Assembly (NCBI GenBank): GCA_949318235.1
Contig: OX439132.1
Coordinates: 47,478,771 to 47,542,770, forward strand
DNA: 64,000 bases
Direction: 5' to 3'
Source: Ecdyonurus torrentis
Lineage: Eukaryota; Arthropoda; Insecta; Ephemeroptera; Heptageniidae
In this document: positions 37,134 through 47,500 of the stretch, in pieces
How the letters are laid out: the number at the start of each line of letters is the position of its first letter
Position numbering within the stretch: the stretch's first letter is position 1
The notes under the pieces: generated by a model
Told to the model about the DNA's origin: nothing
The model's input: only the letters and a program-made list of their open reading frames with translations
Databases searched by the model: none
Made by a program: the position numbers and the translations under genes

Positions 37134-38951
37134 CCAAAAAATGAGGAGTTGGAAGAAAAACTTGTAGAGAAAATGCAAGACTTAAAATTGCATCCTAATC
37201 AGTGGACTGAATCATTTCCTTTTAATCCGGAAAATATTACTGAGGAAAAGGTTTTCTATTCAACAGTAAAAACTGAAGATCAAACTCCAATCAACATGCC
37301 ATATGCACATAATACAAGCGGTAAAAAAGAAACTACATTTTCAAACAAAGAAAGCATTGGCATCGCAGCTAAAATCAGAGACAATAAATTATTGTCAAAA
37401 CAAAAGTTAGAAAAACTTAGAGCTTTTACAGCTTCTGAAATTCAGAAAATTGAACTCAAATTACAACAAGACGAAAATTACACTAAAAAACAACTTGACT
37501 CATTCAAAGAAAAAATAAAAGAGTTATTTGAGAATCAAGAAACAAAAACAAAAGAAATTTTAGAGTACTTAGAAATCAGTAACAATAATGCTTATCTGGC
37601 CATTGAAAGACAGCAAAAAATACATGCTGAAGCAGCTCGTATTCAAAATGAACAACAGTTTCAAATGCAAAAACAATTAATTGAGCAACAAACAGAAGCT
37701 CATACATTACACGCCAACATGCTCGCAAACATACTTAAAAATCAAAACAAAAGTCAAACTTCCGGTTTTGACTTACGTAACATTGCAATGCCAACTTATG
37801 GCGGTTTAGATGACAAATCATCACCTCATGATTTCTTAATTAAACTTGAAAGATTTGTAAAATCAAAACCAAATAACACCTTGGATCAAGCTGTTGTAGA
37901 GGTGTTACCAATTGCATTAATTAATGAGGCTGCTGAATGGTTAGATTTTCAAGTTCAGTTCTACAATTACAACATATTTAAAAATGCGTTTTTAAATAAA
38001 TATGCATACAATTACAGAGAAAAGTTAGAGGAGGGGCTTAAAGACAGAACTCAACATCCTGAGGAGAGCTTGGCGGTTTTTATTCAAAACATCGACAGAA
38101 TTTATGAAAAAATCAATAAGTTAACTCCCCAGTCAGTAAGAATCAATAAAGTTAAAAAATTGATGCATCCAAGTTATTATGAGTCAATGCAACAAAGAAC
38201 ATTCTATGACATGAAAGAAATGGCTAGAGTGGCAAAAGTGGTTGATGACACCTTGGAGGTTAAAAGGAGTTATGGACCACCACCACAGCAAGCAGCAGAT
38301 CCTCTGCTAGCTTATCAACCAAGAGTTGAAGAACGTCAATCACGTGGTTTGGAAGGAAACAACTATCAACAACCTGGTTTTTATAGAGACCGATCAAATG
38401 AGTCGAGATACAATAATAGACCGCAATCATACAATAATCAGTCTCATAATAATCACGGTTCACGTGACAGGGAAAGGCAGAATTATGCTGGCAATTATCA
38501 AAGTAATAATGATCGACGTCCTGAAAGTCCATTCAGAGAACAAAGACAATCTTCAAACAACGATTTCAGAAACCGAGATCAATATTATCGTGATGATAGA
38601 CAGCGTAGTGCTAGCAGAGAACCTGCTGTTCGCTTCGAGGACCGAGCAAACCGCACACAGAGTCCGAGTCGCGAAGTTGGTAGAGTCCAAACTACGGAGG
38701 GAGGTCATAACAATCAAAACAATAACAACAGTAGAGGTGGTTCACAGGAGAGGGTAGCTTCTAACTATGGAAGATCTAATAGAAGTCCATCACGTGATGG
38801 TCAAATGGAACAAAGGGAGAGCAAGAGTCCACTAAAATGTTACAACTGTGGCTCAACTGAACACTTGAGAAATACTTGTCCAGTAAAACCAACTGGCTCA
38901 CCCTACCCTCAGAGGGCAAACGATCGACCCACCTCACCAAAAAACCTGTAA
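37134..38951 (+). CDS. gag: Retrotransposon gag, capsid and nucleocapsid
   Basis: This frame of about 600 codons holds the recognisable gag. Residues about 75-190 are a long Lys/Glu/Gln-rich coiled coil. Residues about 205-370 match the retrotransposon gag capsid fold (YGGLDDKSSPHDFLIKLERF, EWLDFQVQFYNYNIFKNAF, EESLAVFIQNIDRIYEKI). An Arg/Asn/Ser-rich linker follows, then one CCHC zinc knuckle CYNCGSTEHLRNTC (CX2CX4HX4C) about 30 residues from the end, as expected for RNA packaging. No ATG starts the frame; it is open from 37134 after an upstream break. It ends at a stop directly after an A AAA AAC slip site and overlaps the protease frame. Confidence 0.85.
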   Translation, partial: PKNEELEEKLVEKMQDLKLHPNQWTESFPFNPENITEEKVFYSTVKTEDQTPINMPYAHNTSGKKETTFSNKESIGIAAKIRDNKLLSKQKLEKLRAFTASEIQKIELKLQQDENYTKKQLDSFKEKIKELFENQETKTKEILEYLEISNNNAYLAIERQQKIHAEAARIQNEQQFQMQKQLIEQQTEAHTLHANMLANILKNQNKSQTSGFDLRNIAMPTYGGLDDKSSPHDFLIKLERFVKSKPNNTLDQAVVEVLPIALINEAAEWLDFQVQFYNYNIFKNAFLNKYAYNYREKLEEGLKDRTQHPEESLAVFIQNIDRIYEKINKLTPQSVRINKVKKLMHPSYYESMQQRTFYDMKEMARVAKVVDDTLEVKRSYGPPPQQAADPLLAYQPRVEERQSRGLEGNNYQQPGFYRDRSNESRYNNRPQSYNNQSHNNHGSRDRERQNYAGNYQSNNDRRPESPFREQRQSSNNDFRNRDQYYRDDRQRSASREPAVRFEDRANRTQSPSREVGRVQTTEGGHNNQNNNNSRGGSQERVASNYGRSNRSPSRDGQMEQRESKSPLKCYNCGSTEHLRNTCPVKPTGSPYPQRANDRPTSPKNL

Positions 38952-39820
38952 ATACAGGTGGGCAAACTAAAGTAGTCCAGTTTAATACATGTTCAATTAT
39001 TGAAAACCCTAATATTCAAGTTAAAAATATAAAACAAGTTACTAATTGTAATATAAATAGTAAACAATATATTCAAAAACATGCTGAAAAAACTAAATAT
39101 AATTTTGATAATATTAACTCAAGTAAAATCAGTCCTTTTAAAAAATCAAAATTAAATAATATTCCAATGTTAAAAGTCAAACTTTGTGGTGAAGAATATT
39201 TTGCATTAGTTGATACTGGCGCAAGCGCTAGTGCAATTAATGAAGAAATGGCATCTATTTTTCAAGCCAATGGTATTAAGTCAATAGATAATAAAAAGAA
39301 GGTAAAAGGAGTCTTTGGAAATAGATGGACTCTTGGAAGTAAAAAATTAAACATGTATTTTGCCATTGATAAATCTGTAAATATAGAATTTAATATTATC
39401 AGAGACTGCTGTAAACCAATAATTTTAGGTAGAGATTTTATTTGTACAGTCAAGATGAACGTTTTTCTTGCAAAAGAAAAATGGAATACTGATGATAATC
39501 CAGAATTATTTTTTGACTTTGATAAACCTGAAGAACTGGAAATCTTTAGTATTGAGTCCATGGACTTTGCTGAATTTCAATGCAAAGATATAAACGCCCC
39601 ACCTGTAATTAAACAACAATATAAAAAACTACTTCGTAAATACTATGACAAAGGTCTGTTCTCGGGAGAACCTGGACTCTCAAAGCATTTCGAACATAGC
39701 ATTTATCTACTTCCTGGATCAGAGAGTATCAGATCAATATCGAGTCCAAGACCTGCTACACCGGCTAAAAGAACATTATACTTAATCAGGTTCAGGAGGA
39801 AATTAACAGAGGCATTATGA
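38876..39820 (+). CDS. pol: Retrotransposon protease and start of pol
   Basis: This 314-codon frame is -1 to gag and overlaps its last 76 bases, so translation probably enters by frameshifting near 38945 and not at its own ATG. Residues 110-120 carry the aspartic-protease motif LVDTGASASA, and IILGRDF near residue 182 is the second conserved element of the retropepsin fold. The C-terminal third (from about residue 245) begins the linker into reverse transcriptase. The frame runs out of register around 39781 and ends at a TGA at 39818, where the RT frame continues one base back. No slip heptamer was seen there, so this looks like damage and not recoding. Confidence 0.85.
   Translation: MSSKTNWLTLPSEGKRSTHLTKKPVNTGGQTKVVQFNTCSIIENPNIQVKNIKQVTNCNINSKQYIQKHAEKTKYNFDNINSSKISPFKKSKLNNIPMLKVKLCGEEYFALVDTGASASAINEEMASIFQANGIKSIDNKKKVKGVFGNRWTLGSKKLNMYFAIDKSVNIEFNIIRDCCKPIILGRDFICTVKMNVFLAKEKWNTDDNPELFFDFDKPEELEIFSIESMDFAEFQCKDINAPPVIKQQYKKLLRKYYDKGLFSGEPGLSKHFEHSIYLLPGSESIRSISSPRPATPAKRTLYLIRFRRKLTEAL
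38939..38945 (+). promoter_or_regulatory. -1 ribosomal frameshift slip site A AAA AAC
   Basis: The heptamer lies in the correct register of the gag frame (A, AAA, AAC), and the gag stop follows one codon later. Slipping back one base enters the protease frame, which overlaps from 38876. This is the arrangement used for gag-pro fusion in many retroelements. I did not establish a downstream pseudoknot. Confidence 0.75.
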
Positions 39821-40617
39821 GTAAGTGCACAACTGTGAGTCCATTTGTAAGCTGTCCTGTACTAGTTGCAAAAAAGTCTTTGCAGGTTAAAGATGTTTAC
39901 AGAAACAAAAATGATGCTTTACTTGATGAACTCGATAAATTTGGCGATGCATCAGGTGAATCACTATATCAGAGTCCAAGTCCAAAGGACTCGACTACAG
40001 AGTCCACTCAATGGAGACTCTGTGGGGATTTTCGTGGATGGAATACTTATACAGTCACCCGTGAATATAAAATACCGAAAATAAACGATATAATCTCACA
40101 ATTAGGCTCAGCAACTATTTTCTCAGTCCTGGACTTAAAATCAGGTTATAATCAAATTCCTATCAAAAAAGAACATAGACATTTAACAACATTAATCTTA
40201 CCAGATAGAACTAGAGTCCAATATGAAAGAATGGCTTTTGGACTGAAAGGTGCTAGTTGGACTTTTCAGGAAGCAATGGATGAAACATTGAAAGGAGCCA
40301 TATTAAAATATGCTAATGTGTACCTAGATGATGTGATTACTTATTCAAAATCATGGCAAGAGTCCATTTCTCATCTAGACGATGTATTGTACAGAATTCA
40401 TAATAAAGGTTTTACCATCAACCCTATGAAAATGAACATCGGTGCACGTACAGTCAAACTTCTTGGTCATATTTTAACTGAAGGAAAAGCATTCCCTGAT
40501 CCTGAAAAAGTTCGTAGTATCAGTGAATATCCCAAATTGAAAAACACTAAAGAAATCCAACGTTTTCTTGGATCAATTGGATTCTTTAGAATGTATATAA
40601 AAGACTTCTCGATTTAG
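39817..40617 (+). CDS. pol: Retrotransposon reverse transcriptase
   Basis: This 266-codon piece carries the Ty3/gypsy RT blocks: CPVLVAKK (residues 13-20), LCGDFRGWN (68-76), DLKSGYNQI (106-114), MAFGLKGASWTFQ (139-151) and the catalytic VYLDDVITYS (168-177), and ends in the thumb (FLGSIGFFRMYIKDFS). The gap of about 45 residues between the first two blocks is longer than usual and is rich in Asp, Ser and Lys. The frame stops at a TAG at 40615-40617 caused by a one-base loss in a short T run; RNase H follows in the next frame. The apparent ATG start is internal to pol. Confidence 0.9.
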   Translation: MSKCTTVSPFVSCPVLVAKKSLQVKDVYRNKNDALLDELDKFGDASGESLYQSPSPKDSTTESTQWRLCGDFRGWNTYTVTREYKIPKINDIISQLGSATIFSVLDLKSGYNQIPIKKEHRHLTTLILPDRTRVQYERMAFGLKGASWTFQEAMDETLKGAILKYANVYLDDVITYSKSWQESISHLDDVLYRIHNKGFTINPMKMNIGARTVKLLGHILTEGKAFPDPEKVRSISEYPKLKNTKEIQRFLGSIGFFRMYIKDFSI

Positions 40618-40631
40618 CAAGCGCCTTAACA

Positions 40632-41150
40632 ATGTTGTTGAGGAAAGGTCAAGAAAGGGATTGTGGTCTAAAACAAGAAGCAAGTTTCCAAGCTTTAAAG
40701 GACTCTTTAACTGAAACCACATCTCTCTTCTTACCTGATATGTCAAAAGAGTTCATTATACATTGTGACGGATCTTATGAAGGTCTAGGAGAATGTTTAA
40801 TGCAAGAGGGGGGAAAGGGTCCTAAACCTGTAGCATTTGCAAGTAGAGTACTTACAAGAGCAGAGAAAAATTACTGTTGTACAGAGTTGGAATGTCTTGC
40901 TATTGTCTATGCCGTAAATAAGTTCTATCCTTGGATTGAACATTCTAAATTTACAATTCACACTGATCACATAGCATTAAAAAATTTATTAACAATGGAA
41001 AACATGTCTGGACGTTTAAAAAGATGGTCCATGAGATTACAAGGTTTAGACGCAACAATCATGTATAGATCAGGTAAAACTCAGTTTGTAGCAGACGTTT
41101 TGTCTCGAGCTCTTATAAGTAATCCTGAGGAACCAATTAAAACTTACTAG
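40632..41150 (+). CDS. pol: Retrotransposon RNase H
   Basis: This 172-codon piece has the Ty3/gypsy RNase H signature: HCDGSYEGLGECL, KPVAFASRVLTRAEKNY, TELECLAIVYAV and FTIHTDHIALKNLL, ending FVADVLSRA. Catalytic acidic residues are present (first D in HCDGS, E in TELEC, D in HTDH). A premature TAG at 41148-41150 separates it from the integrase leader in the same frame. It would degrade the RNA strand of the reverse-transcription hybrid. Confidence 0.9.
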   Translation: MLLRKGQERDCGLKQEASFQALKDSLTETTSLFLPDMSKEFIIHCDGSYEGLGECLMQEGGKGPKPVAFASRVLTRAEKNYCCTELECLAIVYAVNKFYPWIEHSKFTIHTDHIALKNLLTMENMSGRLKRWSMRLQGLDATIMYRSGKTQFVADVLSRALISNPEEPIKTY

Positions 41151-41753
41151 GATGAAATTTTACCAATTGAAGACTTGCCTGAAGTTCGAAAATTAAAATT
41201 TGAAAATCCACAAGATACTTCTATCCCTGAACATCAATGTAAAAAGTGCACTACACAAGTTCAGGTAGACAAAGCATTCAGAATGCCTAGAAATAGAAGT
41301 ATAAGTCCTAAAGGTCTAAGAAAGTTAGAGTCCATTTTGGCTTATGATTTAGAAGAAGTTGAAGAAGAAGAAGTAAAATGGCCTATAAAAAATTATGAAT
41401 GGTCTCACGCTCAACTAAGAGACCCAGATTTGATGTTAACAATCGAGTCCATTGAGATGAGTCCAAGATTATTTAAAAGACAGCCTGGAAAATACTTCTT
41501 GGATAAAGGTGGAGTACTCAAATTAAAAATGGACGATCAAGAATCTTTAATTGTAGTCCCAAAACAACTACGAATAGAGGTTTTAAAACGCTTCCATGAT
41601 CATAAGTTGAGTAGTCACCTTGGACTCAAAAAGACTTACCACAAAATCAAACAACATAACACATGGAAAGGCATGTTCCGTGACATTAATCTTTACATTA
41701 GAGTTTGTCATACTTGTCAGGAAATTAAAGCAGTTAACCACAAGGTTTTATGA
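41151..41753 (+). CDS. pol: Retrotransposon integrase, N-terminal zinc-binding region
   Basis: Same frame as RNase H after the TAG. It holds a charged linker, then an HHCC zinc-binding domain within the last 55 residues (HDHKLSSHLGLKK ... VCHTCQEIKA), the usual integrase N-terminal domain. It ends at a TGA overlapping the next frame (ATGA at 41750), where the coding sense continues one base back. Confidence 0.85.
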   Translation, partial: DEILPIEDLPEVRKLKFENPQDTSIPEHQCKKCTTQVQVDKAFRMPRNRSISPKGLRKLESILAYDLEEVEEEEVKWPIKNYEWSHAQLRDPDLMLTIESIEMSPRLFKRQPGKYFLDKGGVLKLKMDDQESLIVVPKQLRIEVLKRFHDHKLSSHLGLKKTYHKIKQHNTWKGMFRDINLYIRVCHTCQEIKAVNHKVL

Positions 41754-42880
41754 GTTCTAGAAAACCTAGGGAGAGGGGAGAGGCTATCTCAGTCGATCTC
41801 ATCGGAGCTCTACCTAGGACCGCTAGAGGTCATGAATATGCCCTTGTTATCGTCGATGACTTTACAAAATTTCCTGAGGTTTACCCTTTGGCTAGAGCTA
41901 CAGCAAAAGCTTGTGCTAATAGGTTGAAAGAATATTGCAGTAGACATGGTGTAGTTCAAAAAGTTAGATCTGACAACGGTGTCCAGTTCATTAGTAAAGT
42001 TTGGCAACAAGCATTCATTGATATGGGCATTGAACACCATAAAACTGTAATTTACAGACCCAAAGGTAATCCATGTGAGAGAACCATTAGAAACATCAAA
42101 CAAGCAATCAAAAGTACAATTGAAAATCATAACCAGTTGGATACTTGTTTACCCGCTGCTTTGTTTGCTTTAAGGACTGCAGTTAAAGAGTCCACTGGAT
42201 TCTCACCAAGTATGTTAACTTATGGAAATGAAATGAAGTCACCGTTCACTCCTCCAACTAATAGAGAACCTCTCTTAAATAGTTCAGGCGGGTTATTAAC
42301 AGAAAAACAATATGCCGCTCAATATTTTCAAAATTTGTTCAAAACATTAAACGACAAATACGAAGTTGCCAGAACAAATTTAGATATTGCTAGGGCTCAC
42401 CAAGCTAAAAATTATAATAGAAACAGACGACCTACTGTTTTCATGGAAGGGGACGAGGTTTTACGTCGTAAGCATACACTAAGTGATGCCGCTAAGGGCA
42501 TAGCAGCTTCATTAGCTAAAGCTTACAATGGACCTTATATCATATCAAAACAAATTGCGGAAAATACATTTGAATTAGAAACAAAAGAAGGAGTTTTTGT
42601 GGGAAACTGCAATGCAGATCAAATTAAATTATACTTTTACCAACCTAATTGGGCCGTTAGAGATATTATTGTTAATGATGAACCTTCTGAATCTGAAAGT
42701 GAAAACAGTTCAGACTCAGAAGAAGAAAGTGACAATGTCCTTACAGATATGGTTAGCTCAGACAGACGTGAAGCAGTAATGGATAATAATGATCTTTCTT
42801 TCTCTATTCAGCCTACAACTTCCAGAACTAAAAGAGCTGGAAAAGAACCTGCATTTTTTAAAGATTATGTTAAACATTAA
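41750..42880 (+). CDS. pol: Retrotransposon integrase, catalytic core and C-terminus
   Basis: This 376-codon piece carries the DDE core: D16 in SVDLIGALP, D75 in VRSDNGVQF and E110 in GNPCERTIRN, with 34 residues between the second D and the E. A GPY/F-like element follows (AYNGPYIISKQI near residue 265) and then an acidic tail (SESENSSDSEEE). All three catalytic residues are intact although the gene is broken upstream. The acidic tail and KRAGKEPAF end are not standard and may serve targeting; that is speculation. The ORF3 leader follows after about 60 bases. Confidence 0.92.
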   Translation: MSSRKPRERGEAISVDLIGALPRTARGHEYALVIVDDFTKFPEVYPLARATAKACANRLKEYCSRHGVVQKVRSDNGVQFISKVWQQAFIDMGIEHHKTVIYRPKGNPCERTIRNIKQAIKSTIENHNQLDTCLPAALFALRTAVKESTGFSPSMLTYGNEMKSPFTPPTNREPLLNSSGGLLTEKQYAAQYFQNLFKTLNDKYEVARTNLDIARAHQAKNYNRNRRPTVFMEGDEVLRRKHTLSDAAKGIAASLAKAYNGPYIISKQIAENTFELETKEGVFVGNCNADQIKLYFYQPNWAVRDIIVNDEPSESESENSSDSEEESDNVLTDMVSSDRREAVMDNNDLSFSIQPTTSRTKRAGKEPAFFKDYVKH

Positions 42881-42919
42881 GTTTGGTGGTGGTTAATTAT
42901 TAATCTTTAAAAATGTTTC

Positions 42920-42946
42920 AATGTTTTGTTCTTGTTCCAGAACATG
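42920..42946 (+). promoter_or_regulatory. Splice-acceptor-like site before ORF3
   Basis: A T-rich tract (TTTTGTTCTTGTTCCAG) ends in CAG at 42940, three bases before an ATG at 42944. Retroelements with a third ORF often express it from a spliced RNA, and donor-like sites occur in the LTR. Confidence 0.45.
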
Positions 42947-44406
42947 GGTGGAAAGGACAAAGACAGAGAAAATGAGAACAATAACAATCAACAACTATTG
43001 GATATGATTGCTAAATTACAAGAAGCAATCAGTGAAACTAACCGTCAAACGGAGCGGTTGAGGGAAACACAACGACAAATAATTCAAGAACTGTCAGTTC
43101 TAAATCAACTATCAGGACTGAGGAATCAGATTTAGAATCAGAGAGTTCCGGCTCATCTGCACCTGCACCCGCTGTTAAGCCACAAAAAGAAAAGAAGGTT
43201 AAGCAAGATACTATCAAAAAAGCCGTGGCCGCAGTTACTAAAAGTAACAACAAAAAACATCACGAAGTGGAAATGCTTAAACAGCTAAAAGCTAAACCTG
43301 AAGTTCGAATTGATCATAGGGACCTCAGAAGTTGGTTAAACGAAAGATCACATGAGTCAACCATCACTGCATCTGAAGAGATTAAACCAACAAAAAAGGT
43401 GCCAAAAATTACTTCAGAAAGTTCAAAAGTGTACAAGAGGATTGCTACTTACGGCAAAACGAAGCACAGCAAGAAAAGCAAAGATAAAAAGAAAAACAAC
43501 TCGAAACAGTCTTCTTCTACCAAGAAACAGTCAAATAACAGCAAACAAGGAAAGCCAAGTTCTAATAAGGAACTTCAACAAAGGAGTATTTTAAACAACT
43601 TGTACGACAGTCCACTGCCAGGTTCATCTTCACAACACAATTATGCACCAGTCGCAGATTTGCCCCCAGATCAACTTTCAGTAAACCTTCCACCTTCTCA
43701 GAGTCAAGAAAGACCTGAAATACCTGCAAAAAAGGCAAAAATCAAGCCTACAGAAAAAGACAACACTCAAGCTACTATCATTCCTTTACAAATGGTAGTT
43801 GCTCCAACTACAGTACCAACACCTGCAGTACCAACACCTGCAGTACCAACACCTGCAGTACCAACACCTGCAGTACCAACACCTGCAGTACCAACACCTG
43901 CAGTACCAACACCTGCAGTACCAACACCTGCAGTACCAACACCTGCAGTACCAACACCTGCAGTACCAACACCTGCAGTACCAACACCTGCAGTACCAAC
44001 ACCTGCAGTAACCACTAGTGTAGAACTTGCTGTTCAACCACCAGTGCAAACACCAACTACTGAAGTTGAGGAAAACAGGTGGAATCAAGCTCAAACAAGT
44101 TGGATTAGAACTTATAGACCAGAAGAATTACAACCCATGATCCATTTTTGGTACGAGCAACGCCGCTTAGGAAATCCTAACATGGTGGCTCCTCATGCCG
44201 AAACACCTACACCAAGACTGCCGCAGACGGAACAACAATGGTTTCAACAGTACTACAGAGAAGATCAACAACAACAGTTTTACCAAGGAGGCCCAAGACT
44301 GTTCCGGGGAAACCCTGAATTCAGACGTAACAACAGCAGAAGACGTCCAAGAGGCGTGGGACACACTAAGCGCAACAAGAAGGGTTATAACTGGAAAATT
44401 TTTTAA
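42944..44406 (+). CDS. ORF3, non-envelope protein of the retrotransposon (frameshifted)
   Basis: ORF3 starts at ATG 42944 and has one frame break near 43105, giving an N-terminal piece (to 43135) and a C-terminal piece of at least 393 codons (open from about 43105 to 44406); total about 485 residues. It has an Asn/Gln- and Glu-rich probable coiled coil (QQLLDMIAKLQEAISETNRQ), a Lys/Ser-rich basic middle (KKSKDKKKNNSKQ), a VPTPA repeat, an aromatic and Gln-rich segment (QQWFQQYYREDQQQQFYQ) and an Arg/Lys C-terminus (RRRPRGVGHTKRNKKG). There is no signal peptide or membrane segment, so it is not an envelope protein. The charge pattern suggests a nucleic-acid-binding or structural role, which is inference. 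I do not recognise the family. Confidence 0.7.
43813..44007 (+). repeat. 15-bp coding minisatellite, 13 identical units (VPTPA)
   Basis: GTACCAACACCTGCA repeats 13 times without a change, in frame in ORF3. The unit is a multiple of three, so length variation keeps the frame. The open frames on other registers and strands here are by-products. Confidence 0.97.
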
Positions 44407-44516
44407 TGAATTGTATGTATTTAAATGTAAAACATAAACAAAATATCGACTGATTTATTTACTATAACCATATCATCTGAAACTTTTTTCTTTTTGCGGT
44501 TTTCTTTTTTGTTCTT

Positions 44517-44524
44517 AGAGAGGG
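44517..44524 (+). other. Polypurine tract
   Basis: AGAGAGGG lies directly before TGATATTATAACATATGGGG at the 3' LTR start. It is the expected plus-strand primer position. Confidence 0.6.
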
Positions 44525-44530
44525 TGATAT

Positions 44531-47500
44531 TATAACATATGGGGGAAAACGCCCATTTTTCAGATTTTTAAATTTTTGATTGTTGCCGCCAATCGAGCGC
44601 AACATACGAAATCCAAGTGAAGAGCGTTATTCACTTGTATTATTTTCTCTGTTGTTATACAGTCGACATTTTGTTTGTGTTAAGAAATATTGATAAATAT
44701 CAATAAAAATTAGCATTAATAGTGCCATAAGAACATTATTACAGTTTTTGAAGTAACCAGGTATACACATACATAAAGGTAAGACTTTTACCATACCTAT
44801 TTAATACGTAAGAAGTAATCTAAGAATGGCGTGGGTAGCGGGGCATAGACAAGGGGTTAGGCAAGTAGCATCTTTTTATGTTTATTCTAGTTTTCATCAA
44901 TTTCAAGGGGAATAATCATGAAAATAAGTTAGTGTAATAACTATTTTGGTGATTACATATATTTTCTTGTAAAATCATTAACGTAAAAGGAAATTAAGAG
45001 GGTGTATAAAATGGCTATTTTTGTTTGTGCAACAAGTTGAATTTTATCAACAATGCACACGTGTATGATGTTTATATACAACACAGTGTTGCATTGTTGA
45101 TAATTTCAATATTTTTATTAATCAAAAAGGGGAGGGAAAATTCATAATTCATATAAAATGGCAATATTAAAGGGATGTTTTTTGCATGGCAACTGTCTAT
45201 GTTATAGGATAAAGGGGCGGGGGTGGTTGGAAGTCATGACGTAATGTGAGACATGAACGCAAGGCTTTCAGTTTTCCCCCTTCTTGAGAAAACACATGGC
45301 TTTTTGACCCTAGCTTCACGCCTAAGATGATGATTATTTTTATTGCTTTTTACCACTGCGAAGTAAGATTTTTGTTGTTTTTAAGGACACATTTTTGTAT
45401 GTTAAAAATTAACATTGCAATTTAAAATTTAATTTTAAAGTAAAAGTCATACAAAAAGTTATGACGTCATTTAGTTTGTTAAATATACACGCGAAAAAGT
45501 GTTCTTAATATGATATTATCTTGCACCACATTCCTAATGATGACTTGTATTAATATTATTTTTTATTATTGATGTTTGGTTATTGTACTATATAAAATGT
45601 GTATGTAGTCATATTTTTATATTGAAATAAGTTGATATAGACTTTATAAAAAATTTAATTATTTTGTCACTTGGACGAAATAAATTACATGCGAGTATTT
45701 AATTATTTTATAAGCATGTCGGTCATTAATTAATTAATTAGTTAAATAATTAAAATATTTTATTAATGAATAATTTCACACTTGGTGAATTTAAGTAAGC
45801 TATAAAGCAAAATGACGATTTGCGTCATTAAGGCATTGTTATTTGAACAATGAAAAATATTAAACATATATTTTTGCATAATAATATACAAATGGGACCT
45901 GTGCAAAAATAACTATATTACATTCGATTACTTTTGATATTAATAGTCTGTATAGAAATGAAGTATATTTTGTTAATAATTAATAAATATATAGTTATGG
46001 TAAATTAAAATTAATTAATATGATTAAAATAAAATAACGTCACATTACGTGACTTTTTGGCAAAATTTAAATAATAATAATATCAGCCATATATTATTTA
46101 TTTTTATACTATATAAATTTAAAGCAAAGTAGTTTTCAAAAAAAAAAATCATTATTTCAATTATCAAAGTATGACTTTATTTAGACTTATGATTTTTATA
46201 TGTGGATATGATTGAAGTATATATGATTATTATTTTATCATTTTTAGAATAGAAGTCATTGAAATTATTTAAATAATTTTTAACTTATATATTTTTTAAT
46301 ATTTTTTAAATTTTTAAATTTTTTAAATATGGCAGACTGATGACTATAAGCAAAGGAGTAGGAGTCTAAGCAAGCACCCTAATTGGTTGAGAGTTTTTGA
46401 GGAGGTTAACTGATTGGTTGAGGCAAACTCTCTTGTTCGCTCCAAGCTTAGTTTAGGCCTCAAGGCAATTACGAGCTGCAATGTTAGACAGTCTTAGGTA
46501 AACTATTGGTGAGGTAACGTGTGGCACCCCAGCAGGGCAAAGCGCACCCTTCGTCAACGATCTTTATTTTTGGGGAAAAATAGAGACAGAATCAAAGCTC
46601 CTTTGGTAAGTGTTGATACTTTCACTTACTTTAGTAATATTATTAAAGTATAATAAATTACATACAGGTGAATAACTTTGAAGCTGAAAGTTATATGTTA
46701 ATATTTGTAGTTAACTTGGTGACTAAATAAATTGTTTGCAATTTATTATATTATATACTGCACATATATAAATATATGTATTATATATAAATCCTGTATA
46801 TTTTGTATTGTAATTTTATAATAGTGCTATCAAGGACTTGATTTGCGCTTTGTATGTCGGTGGAACGATTATTTTAATTATTTATAAAATTTCATTTTTA
46901 TTCAAAAATTGGAAACATTGTTACTAAAACTCTGTTGTTCTGTATATCAAAAGTTTTATTGTTGTCTGTTGATGTTGAAGCCATCTATCGGTGGTAACAA
47001 CAACTGGTGTAACTTTGACAACAGACAGCGCCACGTAAATTCTGATTGAACTATCTTGTACATGTGATTGTATAAAATCTAATATACAAGATGGCTGCCT
47101 ATTAACTTCATTCGCTATTGTTCTATTTGATTAATAATTTCATTGACTTATTTAATTATAATTATTATTGCAACTATTTAGTAAGAATTGCGTTAAAGAA
47201 GTTATTTGAGTATAGCAAATTTTATATAACTTCTTGTATTTATTTTTTATTATATTTTCATTGTTATTATTGAAATTATACTTATAATTTTATTATTTTA
47301 AAAATTTCATTCATTGTAAAAATTGAATTCAATATATATATAATGAAGTACGTGCGTATGTGTGAATGAACTGATATTTTACACTGAAGTAGTCCATAAT
47401 TCTTGTGCCATTAAAGACTGTGCCAATTATTGCACTTAACCATAAAGCTATACTAAAAGGAGTCTGTTTTCAGAGTATACTGTACAAAAGCCTTTATGCG

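Noticed and set aside
39781..39820. A second programmed frameshift between protease and RT
   Set aside because: No XXXYYYZ heptamer is in register, and RT-like sense already continues in the other frame about 40 bases before the stop, which fits a deletion better.
43813..44007. Possible CRISPR-like or regulatory repeat array
   Set aside because: The units are contiguous, identical 15-mers without spacers, in frame within ORF3; this is a coding minisatellite.
43767..44094. Minus-strand open frames rich in VGTAG or CWYCR
   Set aside because: They are antisense translations of the ORF3 minisatellite.
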